Part shown: positions 1 to 5,325 of the stretch, piece after piece | Position numbering within the stretch: position 1 is the first letter of the stretch | How the letters are laid out: the number at the start of each line of letters is the position of its first letter | DNA from: Myxococcales bacterium | GTDB taxonomy: Bacteria; Myxococcota_A; Polyangia; Fen-1088 | Assembly (NCBI GenBank): GCA_003161835.1 | Contig: PMNO01000435.1 | Span: 216 to 6,410 of the forward strand | Length of the DNA: 6,195 bases | Reading direction: 5' to 3' | Position numbers and translations under genes: made by a program | Notes under the pieces: model-generated | What the model saw: the letters and a program-made list of their open reading frames with translations, nothing else | Database searches by the model: none | What the model was told of the DNA's origin: nothing

Positions 1-159
1 AGCAGCGCAGGCATTACCTTGTCGGAGTCTCATGAGTCGAAGCCTGACGGTATCCGTGCGACGTTGATGTCAATCCCGATGTCGCTCTTCTTCAAGGGCA
101 CGATCAAGAAGGCGCTCCTCCAAGACCTCAACGACATTAAGTCCGCCGTTGAAGGCTAA
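1..159 (+). CDS. C-terminal fragment, SRPBCC/polyketide cyclase-like protein (5' end outside window)
   Basis: An open frame runs from the first base to a TAA at 157-159 and encodes the last 52 residues of a protein that begins outside the window. The fragment has a strand-like stretch (GIRATLMSIPMSLFF) followed by a basic amphipathic helix (KGTIKKALLQDLNDIKSAVE). A terminal helix of the type 'KKxLxxDLxxIKxxxE' after a hydrophobic turn is typical of the closing helix of SRPBCC/polyketide-cyclase-like proteins, which bind small hydrophobic ligands in a helix-grip fold. That assignment is inference from a short fragment. Some codons are less GC-biased than in the lipoprotein genes that follow. 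The gene converges on the minus-strand lipoprotein unit, and no T-tract terminator is visible in the gap between them. Confidence 0.55.
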   Translation, partial: SSAGITLSESHESKPDGIRATLMSIPMSLFFKGTIKKALLQDLNDIKSAVEG

Positions 160-286
160 ACCGAGCGCGCGAGAGCCCGAATCACTCGAGCGACAGATAG
201 GCTCCGTAACAAGCGTCGGGAACCGCGTTGGTCGGATTGCTACGATAGAGCTCGCAGCTTGAGCCTTCCAAAATCAACCACACCGC

Positions 287-817
287 CTATTGGCCACCTG
301 CGCAGGGACAGCAGTAGAAGAGCTGATTGCTCGGCGTGGGAACGGGGATCGCCTTGCACCCGAGTGAACCGTCTGGCGACGGGATCGGATGCGACTGCAC
401 CTCGGCTGCACAGGTCAAGGCGTACTCGGACGCGGAACAGGCGTTGTGACAGGCGTTGGTCACCGGCTTCCCGTCCGCCCCCGTAATCGTGCCGTCTTGT
501 CCGTTGACTGTGCCACCGCTGGGCACCTCGCAGATGTTGAAGGTCGCCTGAGCCCAACAACCAGCGGTGCTCGCGTCGCCGATCTGGGTGACGCTTGCCG
601 GCCAGGCGCATGCCCCGGCATCGGCATCCGTGGTTCCGTCGGCGGTCGACGCGACCTCCGACCCAGAGTCTTCCATGACGCTGTTCGTTTGGTTTGAGCC
701 GCATCCCACGAGAGTAAGTAGGATCAGGGCTAGGTTGGTCGCAAATGGGGCTCGGGACGTCCCTCGGTCGGGCCTCTGCCTGGGTTCACGCAAGCTATCC
801 CCCTCGATGCGCCTCAT
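287..817 (-). CDS. Cysteine-rich lipoprotein, hypothetical (possibly truncated by an in-frame TAG)
   Basis: This predicted exported lipoprotein has no function I recognise. With the ATG at 817 it has 176 residues: a basic n-region, a hydrophobic segment (LALILLTL) and the lipobox LVGC with Cys39. A polar Asp/Ser/Thr linker follows, then a domain with ten more cysteines that ends in the dense cluster FYCCPC, suggesting a disulfide-bonded periplasmic or surface domain. The start is ambiguous. The ATG at 817 overlaps the upstream gene's TGA as ATGA, which favours translational coupling, but it has no Shine-Dalgarno sequence. A TTG at 793 has GAGGGGG five bases upstream and would give a more usual signal peptide (168 residues, lipobox Cys31). 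After the TAG at 287-289 the same frame stays open for 34 codons to a TGA at 182-184, with two more cysteines. An ancestral gene may therefore have ended at 182. Confidence 0.8.
   Translation of the reverse strand: MRRIEGDSLREPRQRPDRGTSRAPFATNLALILLTLVGCGSNQTNSVMEDSGSEVASTADGTTDADAGACAWPASVTQIGDASTAGCWAQATFNICEVPSGGTVNGQDGTITGADGKPVTNACHNACSASEYALTCAAEVQSHPIPSPDGSLGCKAIPVPTPSNQLFYCCPCAGGQ
799..805 (-). promoter_or_regulatory. Shine-Dalgarno-like site for an alternative TTG start
   Basis: On the minus strand GAGGGGG lies five bases before a TTG at 793-791, inside the reading frame of the cysteine-rich lipoprotein. It is the only purine-rich ribosome-binding candidate near that gene's 5' end. 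It competes with the ATG at 817, which is coupled to the upstream stop codon but lacks such a site. Confidence 0.4.
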
Positions 818-2367
818 TTCGCCACGAGGGAGAAGGACAGCTGCGAGGCCGAGGCCGACATCCACGCGTCGTAGTTTTTGCCGGCGATGGCGACCACGGA
901 GTGACCGTCGGTCTTGATGATGCCGGGCGCCGTCGCTCCTACCGCGACCTCCCACAGCGACAGGGGCTTGGCGTCGTTGGGATCGTGGGACGGCGCGTAG
1001 GCGCAGGCCGCGCGTGCCTCAACCGGAACGCCCAGCACCTCCGCGATCCGGGCGCTCGTCGATGCGTCGAAGGGCGCCGCCGCGTACACGGAGGCGAGCA
1101 GCAACGGTCCGCGGTTCGGGTCGCGCAGGGCGATGATGTCGAAGGAGGACAGGGTGGCCCAGAACTCCTGACCGACCGCCGGCTCGGGGAACCGGCCGAT
1201 CGGCGCGCAGAACTCGATGGTGGGTGTGACCGTCGGTACCGCCGCCGTCACGCCGACGACGCTGAACTGGAAGCACTCGGAGCTGGGTCGTGGCGTGCCA
1301 CGCTTTGTGTAAAAGGCCTTGCCGTCGTACGACGTGCTGGTGGAGACCCCGTAGAAGGAATGGCCCACTTCCTCGATGATGTCGTTGCCGCGCGCGCAGG
1401 CGATGGGCACGCCCGCCGGCAGCGCCGCGATCAGAGCCGATGGGTCCTTCGCCCGCACGTCCATCGCGACGCCGTCGTACGGGGAGTAGTCGGCGCACTG
1501 GTTCCTCGTGCCGGCGATGTCCCTGGCCATCACCATGACGTCGTAGTCGAGGCCACCGACGCGCACGGTCCGCGTCTCGGCGTCCGCGATCGTAACGTCC
1601 ATGTCGCCGTGAACGTCGAGGCTGGAATACACGGCGCTGCCGTTCACGCAGTGGTCGGAGTAGGGCGATGTGCACGTCGCTGCGGTGCTGAGGCCGAACG
1701 GGATCAAGGCCGTTCCATCCGGTTCCTTGCCCGCGCCGATGATGAGGTGCCCGCCCTCGCTGTCGCGCACGGCGATCGTCCAGGGCTGAGGGCCCGAGAA
1801 CGGGGCCGATGGCGGGTTGCCCGCCGTGCTCTTGTACAGCCAGACTCGTGCGCCCAATGGGAACCCAGGCATGGGCGCATTCGCGTTTAACACCGCGTGC
1901 ATCGGCGGGGGCGTCCCCGCGCCGCCGTCCTGGGGCGCCGCCATGGCCGCGGGTGAGAACGCGATAACCAGCTCGGTCTTCGTGCTGCGCTCGACGATGG
2001 CCGGTCCGTCGTAGGAGGCGCCGCCCGAGGGGCCGATCGTGTCGACGCCCAGAATAGGTAAGTAGCCGGCGTGATTTCCGCAGATTCCGCCGCCGCCTTC
2101 CGAGCCCCCTGTGTCCTCCGCGGTCTCGCCCGCGGTGTCCTTGCTGGCGTCATTCGCGCTGGCTTCTGCCGCGGTGTCCCCGTCTTCGGGTACGGCCACG
2201 TCCCTGCCGGCATCGTCGGTCTCGGCCACCGCGGCGTCGGCGATGTCCTGGCCGTCGCCGACGTGCCCGTCGGCGAACTCAATGGGCTTCGAACTGCCGC
2301 AACCCGCGAGCGCCGCAGCGGCCACGGCGACGCGGACCAGACTCCACTGCCGAGCGGCGTTACTCAT
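814..2367 (-). CDS. Large secreted lipoprotein, hypothetical
   Basis: This encodes a 517-residue predicted lipoprotein. Residues 1-22 form a signal peptide (Arg6 and Arg12 before an Ala/Val core) and LAGC at 20-23 is a good lipobox, so Cys23 should be lipidated. Residues about 24-95 are an acidic Asp/Ala/Glu/Gly/Thr-rich low-complexity linker, as often seen in surface lipoproteins of myxobacteria. From Cys96 to the end is a long, apparently beta-rich extracytoplasmic domain with scattered cysteines (TC, HC, QCADY, ACA, SEC, FCA, ACA) and phrases such as FPLGARVWLYK and WTIAVRDSEGGHLIIGAG. I recall similar phrases in unnamed Polyangia proteins, but no enzymatic motif is visible. It is the first gene of a two-gene unit and its TGA overlaps the next ATG. 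No Shine-Dalgarno sequence precedes the ATG, and a TAGAAT lies only six bases upstream, so the transcript may be leaderless. Confidence 0.88.
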   Translation of the reverse strand: MSNAARQWSLVRVAVAAAALAGCGSSKPIEFADGHVGDGQDIADAAVAETDDAGRDVAVPEDGDTAAEASANDASKDTAGETAEDTGGSEGGGGICGNHAGYLPILGVDTIGPSGGASYDGPAIVERSTKTELVIAFSPAAMAAPQDGGAGTPPPMHAVLNANAPMPGFPLGARVWLYKSTAGNPPSAPFSGPQPWTIAVRDSEGGHLIIGAGKEPDGTALIPFGLSTAATCTSPYSDHCVNGSAVYSSLDVHGDMDVTIADAETRTVRVGGLDYDVMVMARDIAGTRNQCADYSPYDGVAMDVRAKDPSALIAALPAGVPIACARGNDIIEEVGHSFYGVSTSTSYDGKAFYTKRGTPRPSSECFQFSVVGVTAAVPTVTPTIEFCAPIGRFPEPAVGQEFWATLSSFDIIALRDPNRGPLLLASVYAAAPFDASTSARIAEVLGVPVEARAACAYAPSHDPNDAKPLSLWEVAVGATAPGIIKTDGHSVVAIAGKNYDAWMSASASQLSFSLVAK

Positions 2368-2373
2368 GCGACG

Positions 2374-2379
2374 ATTCTA
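2374..2379 (-). promoter_or_regulatory. Candidate -10 element (TAGAAT) for the large lipoprotein gene
   Basis: On the minus strand TAGAAT, one mismatch from TATAAT, is followed by six bases (CGTCGC) and then the ATG of the large lipoprotein gene. Transcription about seven bases downstream would begin at the A of that ATG, giving a leaderless mRNA, which fits the missing Shine-Dalgarno sequence. No convincing -35 hexamer sits 16-18 bases upstream (the best is TTCTCG), so this is only a candidate. Confidence 0.3.
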
Positions 2380-2427
2380 GGCGATACCCGTACCACGCGA
2401 GAACTCCGTCGTGTCGGAGCGCAATAG

Positions 2428-2494
2428 GTGTGTCAGGCGCCGATAGACCCAACCTGCGAGCTTACAGATTGGGGTTTATCGGCCTTTGACGTAC
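2428..2494. repeat. Long imperfect inverted repeat (hairpin of about 22-24 pairs)
   Basis: The left arm is 2428-2452 and the right arm 2469-2494, with a 16-base loop at 2453-2468. The core pairs GCCGATAGACCCAA (2439-2452) with TTGGGGTTTATCGGC (2469-2483), with one G-T wobble and one bulged base. After a C-C mismatch, GTCAGG (2432-2437) pairs with TTTGAC (2485-2490) using two G-T pairs, and four more pairs (two wobbles) extend the stem to 2428/2494. It lies between two divergently oriented genes, so it is not placed as a terminator for either. It could be the end of a mobile element, a structured RNA, or the trace of a lost gene. Confidence 0.6.
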
Positions 2495-2624
2495 AGGAGA
2501 CAGTGGCCCTCATAGTCACGGCACTCTGGTGAAGGCGCGGTCGCAATCAGACCCACGACACGGGAAAATGGGAGGTTTGGAGACCGTGGTTTTTCCCCAT
2601 ACCCCTGCGATTGAAACCTGACAC
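2430..2624. mobile_element. Possible remnant of a small mobile element with 8-bp terminal inverted repeats
   Basis: GTGTCAGG at 2430-2437 is exactly inverted as CCTGACAC at 2617-2624, bounding about 195 bases. Relaxed pairing continues inward to 11 of 15 positions. Both ends carry related internal words (GATAGACCCA near the left end; AATCAGACCCA at 2545-2555), and the left end is itself a long inverted repeat. TG...CA termini with short internal repeats resemble, from memory, ends of IS21-type elements. I see no target-site duplication and no transposase reading frame. An 8-bp inverted repeat in 200 bases can also arise by chance, so this is a weak call. Confidence 0.22.
2562..2597. repeat. 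Short inverted repeat GGGAAAA / TTTTCCC
   Basis: GGGAAAA at 2562-2568 pairs exactly with TTTTCCC at 2591-2597 across a 22-base loop. It lies inside the possible mobile-element remnant. Its role is not evident; the A/T-rich arms stand out from the GC-rich surroundings. Confidence 0.3.
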
Positions 2625-2647
2625 TCAAATGGTCTGTCTGTTGAGGG

Positions 2648-2667
2648 CTCACCGGCCGGGCCGTGAG
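2648..2667 (+). other. Compact hairpin in the leader region of the 182-residue membrane protein gene
   Basis: CTCAC (2648-2652) pairs with GTGAG (2663-2667), and inside a one-base bulge GGC (2654-2656) pairs with GCC (2660-2662), giving eight pairs and a three-base loop. It ends 56 bases before the ATG at 2724. If the transcript starts upstream of it, it would be a leader structure. No T-tract follows, so it is not a standard intrinsic terminator. Confidence 0.3.
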
Positions 2668-2723
2668 AGAAGCTTTGCCCGGGGTAGCCTGGCCGCGGTC
2701 CGTCGGTTGCAGTTGGATTTTCC

Positions 2724-3272
2724 ATGCCCCGCCGACTCGCGGTGATTCTGGCAATGACGGCGCTCAGCGCCCCCGGCTTGGCGCGCGCCGCCGACGCTGC
2801 CGACTCACCGGCGCCGGTCGCGACATCGGGGCATTGGTACGGCTGGCAAACTCTCGCGGTCGACGCCGTGGCGGTCGGCGGACTCATTCTCAATATCGAA
2901 CGCTCGACCGGGGAGACGGGGCTCACGAACGCCGCCGCCTTGCCCGCTGCCCTCTTCTGGCTGGGCGGACCAAGCATCCACGCCATGCATCGCCGGTGGG
3001 CCGTCGCAGGGGCCAGCCTGGCGCTTCGCATCGCGGTTCCGATCCTCGTCGGACTGAACACAGGGCTCACGCCCGAGCATGAATTTTCGGGTCGTGAAGC
3101 CGGGTGGGGCGCTATTGGCGGCGCCGTCGCAATCGCCCTGCTTGACGGCGCCCTGGCCTGGGAGTCGGGTGGTTCACAAGCGACCGCCCCTCCCAGGGCC
3201 GCGCTGGCTGTCGGGCCAACTGCGTCGGTCACATCGTCTGGGGCTCAAGTCGGACTGGTCGGGGTCTTCTAG
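2724..3272 (+). CDS. Exported membrane-associated protein, hypothetical (HWYGWQ-containing)
   Basis: This encodes a 182-residue protein with a signal peptide: MPRR, a hydrophobic core at 5-20 and a likely cleavage after ARA (residue 22). The mature part has the segment GHWYGWQTLAVD at 37-48 followed by about four hydrophobic stretches (roughly 44-58, 71-82, 92-112 and 127-146). It ends with a strand-like tail that closes on a terminal Phe (GAQVGLVGVF), which would suit membrane or outer-membrane association. I have seen similar HWYGWQ...G...hydrophobic proteins in Polyangia genomes, but I know no function. The ATG is the only start in this open frame; no clear Shine-Dalgarno sequence precedes it. 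It is divergent from the large lipoprotein gene and convergent with the 82-residue lipoprotein gene. Confidence 0.82.
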   Translation: MPRRLAVILAMTALSAPGLARAADAADSPAPVATSGHWYGWQTLAVDAVAVGGLILNIERSTGETGLTNAAALPAALFWLGGPSIHAMHRRWAVAGASLALRIAVPILVGLNTGLTPEHEFSGREAGWGAIGGAVAIALLDGALAWESGGSQATAPPRAALAVGPTASVTSSGAQVGLVGVF

Positions 3273-3277
3273 CACGG

Positions 3278-3301
3278 TGTCCGGTGGGACCGACCCGGAC
3301 A
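3278..3301 (+). terminator. Hairpin just after the 182-residue protein gene (weak terminator candidate)
   Basis: TGTCCGG (3278-3284) pairs perfectly with CCGGACA (3295-3301) across a ten-base loop, five bases after the TAG at 3270-3272. The position suits transcription termination. The following bases (GAGAAGTAAG) contain no T-run, so intrinsic termination is not well supported. Confidence 0.35.
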
Positions 3302-3597
3302 GAGAAGTAAGACCGGACTTCGGAAGGTAGGCGCGTTTTCACGCTCCTTTCGCTTCAGCCACCAGCGCGAAAATACCCGACAGTTTGGCGAGGAACAGGG
3401 ACGGATCAGGCCGGCCTTCCCCTCGCGTGCTCGTCGGGGCGAACCGCGCTTATTCCAGCTTCGGTGTCAACGCTTCTGGAGAAACCTGAGGGCGGCCCTC
3501 ACGCTGGCCGCGACAATTGCGTCGCGGTCGGGTCGTTGCCAGCCTGGCCAAGGGCGCGATGTCACTGCCTGCGCGGCGGTTTGTGTTTTGCATCTCT
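3302..3597. other. Intergenic stretch between convergent genes, no supported gene
   Basis: About 300 bases between two convergent genes. Open stretches exist on both strands, but none has a start, ribosome-binding site and recognisable protein together. The only clear structure is a hairpin at 3508-3527 and the short palindrome GAGGGCGGCCCTC at 3488-3500. It looks like non-coding or decayed sequence. Confidence 0.5.
3508..3527. terminator. Perfect 7-bp hairpin downstream of the 82-residue lipoprotein gene
   Basis: CCGCGAC (3508-3514) pairs exactly with GTCGCGG (3521-3527) around a six-base loop AATTGC. It lies about 70 bases past the minus-strand TGA at 3598-3600 and could help end that transcript. 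No T-tract follows on either strand, so the role is uncertain. Confidence 0.3.
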
Positions 3598-3846
3598 TCA
3601 CGGCCCAGAGGAGTCCCAGTTTGCTCCGTTGCATGACCAGAGGCTGGGCGGCGAAGCGACGAACGCGACGTTCCCAAAGAGGGCGAATGTGCACTTGGGG
3701 AGGCTCGACGGTGTCGCGGCCGTCAACTCCACCGAATACACACCATCGGTGGGCGACGTGCTAGCCGCTGGCTTGCTACTGCACCCACCGGCCGAAACGG
3801 CGACCAGTCCAATCCCGACGACCAATAGCGCTATCTCTCTTGTCAT
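3598..3846 (-). CDS. Small lipoprotein, hypothetical (82 residues)
   Basis: The protein starts MTREIALLVVGIGLVAVSAGGC: a short basic n-region, a strong hydrophobic core and a lipobox AGGC with Cys22 as the likely lipid-bearing residue. The mature part is only 61 residues and ends with two cysteines framing a beta-like unit, CTFALFGNVAFVASPPSLW then SCNGANW. This pattern of Cys...G-x-VAFV-x-S...LWxCxGxxW resembles a short repeat unit that I recall, without a name, in secreted proteins of this group; here there is only one unit. The start is decided by GGAAGG five bases upstream on the minus strand (3852-3857); longer in-frame starts exist but lack such a site and would bury the signal peptide. 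Its promoter should lie in the divergent region with the regulator genes. Confidence 0.75.
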   Translation of the reverse strand: MTREIALLVVGIGLVAVSAGGCSSKPAASTSPTDGVYSVELTAATPSSLPKCTFALFGNVAFVASPPSLWSCNGANWDSSGP

Positions 3847-3851
3847 GTACG

Positions 3852-3857
3852 CCTTCC
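3852..3857 (-). promoter_or_regulatory. Ribosome binding site of the small lipoprotein gene
   Basis: GGAAGG on the minus strand with a five-base spacer (CGTAC) to the ATG at 3846. It is one of the clearest Shine-Dalgarno sequences in the window, and it selects this start over a more upstream ATG at 3960. Confidence 0.65.
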
Positions 3858-3956
3858 ATTCAGTGGGTGATTTCGGTCGACCATCGAGCCGCAGGAGCGG
3901 GGAATTCGGGCGATTCGGACCGGCCGCAGAGCAGACAGAACGGTTTCTATCAGACA

Positions 3957-3993
3957 ACACGCGTGTGGACAGTGGCCCTTGATCTCACTGTCC
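3957..3993. promoter_or_regulatory. Adjacent palindrome and inverted repeat, candidate operator
   Basis: ACACGCGTGT at 3957-3966 is a perfect 10-bp palindrome. It directly abuts GGACAGTG (3967-3974), which is exactly inverted as CACTGTCC (3986-3993) after 11 bases. The block lies 111 bases upstream of the small lipoprotein start (minus) and about 320 bases before the LuxR-type regulator gene (plus). It could be an operator or a terminator-like structure; nothing in the sequence names a binding protein. Confidence 0.35.
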
Positions 3994-4281
3994 CCCGGGA
4001 AGGAACCGACGCTCGTGACCCAGAACCCCTGGAACTCGCTTGGCAACCAGACGGTCGAAGATGCGTGCCTCCTGTTCGACCGCCACGCGTTCGCTGCGGC
4101 AGCAGGCGTTCGGCAGAAGCCGGGAAAGCGGCGAGCGATCCGGTTGCCGGCCTCCTAGCCAACGCACGCAGGCGGACGGAGGAGGCGCGCTATGACGATG
4201 GCGCCGCCCGCGTGTATCGCGCAATCGAACAGCTGGCACAGAACGCCCTCGAGAATCACGATGAAATCCCGCTGACGCCCA
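3994..4281 (+). pseudogene. Remnant of a CRISPR-associated CARF/Csm6-like protein (TIGR02710/PF09670 type)
   Basis: Two pieces in different frames resemble separate parts of this family. In the frame of 4015, PTLVTQNPWNSLGNQTVEDA then CLLFDRHAFAAAA (up to 4104) looks like the start of the helical domain that follows the CARF domain (family style: NPW..LG.Q.VE.A..LFDR.DFAAAA). In the other frame, from 4137 to about 4259, LLANARRRTEEARYDDGAAR then VYRAIEQLAQNALENH looks like the family's C-terminal helical module (LLANAERR..EGRYDDAVARLYRA.E..AQ). The frame changes near 4105-4136, the intervening helical region is missing, and the first piece stops at a TAG (4156-4158). No CARF domain is recognisable upstream. 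Intact relatives sense cyclic oligoadenylate in type III CRISPR immunity; this copy cannot. The recognition is by eye and from memory. A GTG at 4015 with GGGAAGGA ten bases upstream could still give a 47-residue peptide. Confidence 0.6.
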
Positions 4282-4314
4282 TGTGGTCGATTTCCGTTCG
4301 TGGTACAAATCCTT

Positions 4315-5325
4315 ATGGGTACGGAAGAATTCGTTGGTGCAGTGGAGCTCGCCTACTCAAAGGAGCAATCCGACGCGACTTGGCTTCGCCGGCTGATTGA
4401 GCAATTGAGTCCCGAGCTCGACGCGGGCCTCGGTGTATTCGGCTGGTTTTACGATGCTTCGAATCTCTCCGAAATCAAGATCATGTATCCAACGCTGCTC
4501 GGCACTCCCTCCGGCGCGCTCGAAGCGCTCCATGCGTCATTGACCCACGAATCGCGCGACCCCGAATTCCTCGCTCAGCACTACGCCACCCCTGTCGGCA
4601 CAATCAGCGACCAATTGCGCGATAACCTCTCCAGCTATCGACCACTTAACGAGCTGCTAGTACCGCTGGGCATTCGAGACATCCTTACCCTCAATGCGTT
4701 CGACGTTGATGGTAAAGGCGTGGCTATCAATGCCTTCCTGCCCACGCCGACCGCGAGCATCCCTGAACGACAGCAACAGCTCGAGCAAGTGACGGCCCAT
4801 TTGATATCGGGCGGACGGCTCAGGCGTGTGGCTGGCGCCGTGGAAGCGATTCTGGACGTGAATGGTGGAGTTCAGCACGCGGACGGCACTGCGGCAGAAC
4901 CCGCGTCACGCGAGGCGCTGAGCTTCGCGGCCCGCGCGGTCGAGGCAGCCCGAGGTAAGCTTCGGGAATCCGATCCCATACTGGCGCTCGAAGCGTGGCG
5001 GGCCATGGTCGACGGGCGCTGGTCAGTGGTCGACTTCTTAGATAGTGATGGCAAACGCTTCCTGATCGCGCGGGTCAACGAGCCTGTACTCCCATCGGGC
5101 GCTCGCGGGTTATCCACACGCGAGCACCAAATTGCGGCGCTAGTCGGCCGTGGGCACTCGAACAAGCTCATTGCCTACGATCTCGGCTTGGGCGAAGGAA
5201 CTGTCGCAGGCTATGTGAGTCGCGTGCTTCAAAAGCTAGGCTTGGCGACGCGCGCTGAGGTGATTCAGCTCTTCGCAGCCCGAGAGGTCGGTCATGCGGC
5301 GCAGGAAGCCCCGCCATCCAACTGA
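4315..5325 (+). CDS. LuxR-type HTH transcriptional regulator with N-terminal GAF/PAS-like sensor region
   Basis: This encodes a 336-residue cytoplasmic DNA-binding regulator (341 if a GTG at 4300 is used; neither start has a clear Shine-Dalgarno sequence). Residues about 10-170 are a mixed alpha/beta region with LDAGLGVFGWFYDAS and IRDILTLNAFDVDGKGVAIN, suggesting a GAF/PAS-like ligand-sensing domain. A helical linker leads to ALEAWRAMVDGRWSVVDFLD and SDGKRFLIARVNEP. The C-terminal HTH, about 266-320, starts LSTREHQIAALVGRGHSNKL and IAYDLGLGEGTVAGYVSRVL, matching the LuxR (GerE) pattern: the STRE turn, the Gly before the first HTH helix, IA and TV in the helices, and a final KLG...R. There is no receiver domain, and the sensed ligand is unknown. 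It overlaps the next gene by 32 bases and follows the CARF-family remnant. Its third codon positions look less GC-rich than those of the lipoprotein genes. Confidence 0.88.
   Translation: MGTEEFVGAVELAYSKEQSDATWLRRLIEQLSPELDAGLGVFGWFYDASNLSEIKIMYPTLLGTPSGALEALHASLTHESRDPEFLAQHYATPVGTISDQLRDNLSSYRPLNELLVPLGIRDILTLNAFDVDGKGVAINAFLPTPTASIPERQQQLEQVTAHLISGGRLRRVAGAVEAILDVNGGVQHADGTAAEPASREALSFAARAVEAARGKLRESDPILALEAWRAMVDGRWSVVDFLDSDGKRFLIARVNEPVLPSGARGLSTREHQIAALVGRGHSNKLIAYDLGLGEGTVAGYVSRVLQKLGLATRAEVIQLFAAREVGHAAQEAPPSN
5282..5287 (+). promoter_or_regulatory. Ribosome binding site of the second LuxR-type gene, inside the first
   Basis: GAGAGG ends six bases before the ATG at 5294 and lies within the coding end of the first regulator gene. 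It supports the 5294 start, and hence a real 32-base overlap of the two genes with coupled translation. Confidence 0.55.

Noticed and set aside
814..1890. Long plus-strand open frames opposite the lipoprotein genes
   Set aside because: They mirror the minus-strand lipoprotein genes, are Arg/Gly-rich and have no signal peptide or domain; the minus frames carry clear lipoboxes.
2476..2754. Minus-strand 92-residue open frame across the divergent intergenic region
   Set aside because: Its only ATG lies inside the start of the membrane protein gene, it has no ribosome binding site and its stop falls in the inverted repeat; I recognise no family.
3336..3449. Minus-strand stretch reading GRPDPSLFLAKLSGIFALVAEAKGA in phrases
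   Set aside because: It is short, preceded by a stop, without a start codon or ribosome binding site, and the opposite strand is equally open.
2499..3979. The 12-mer GACAGTGGCCCT present at 2499-2510 and 3968-3979
   Set aside because: About one repeated 12-mer is expected by chance in a window of this length, and the flanks do not match.
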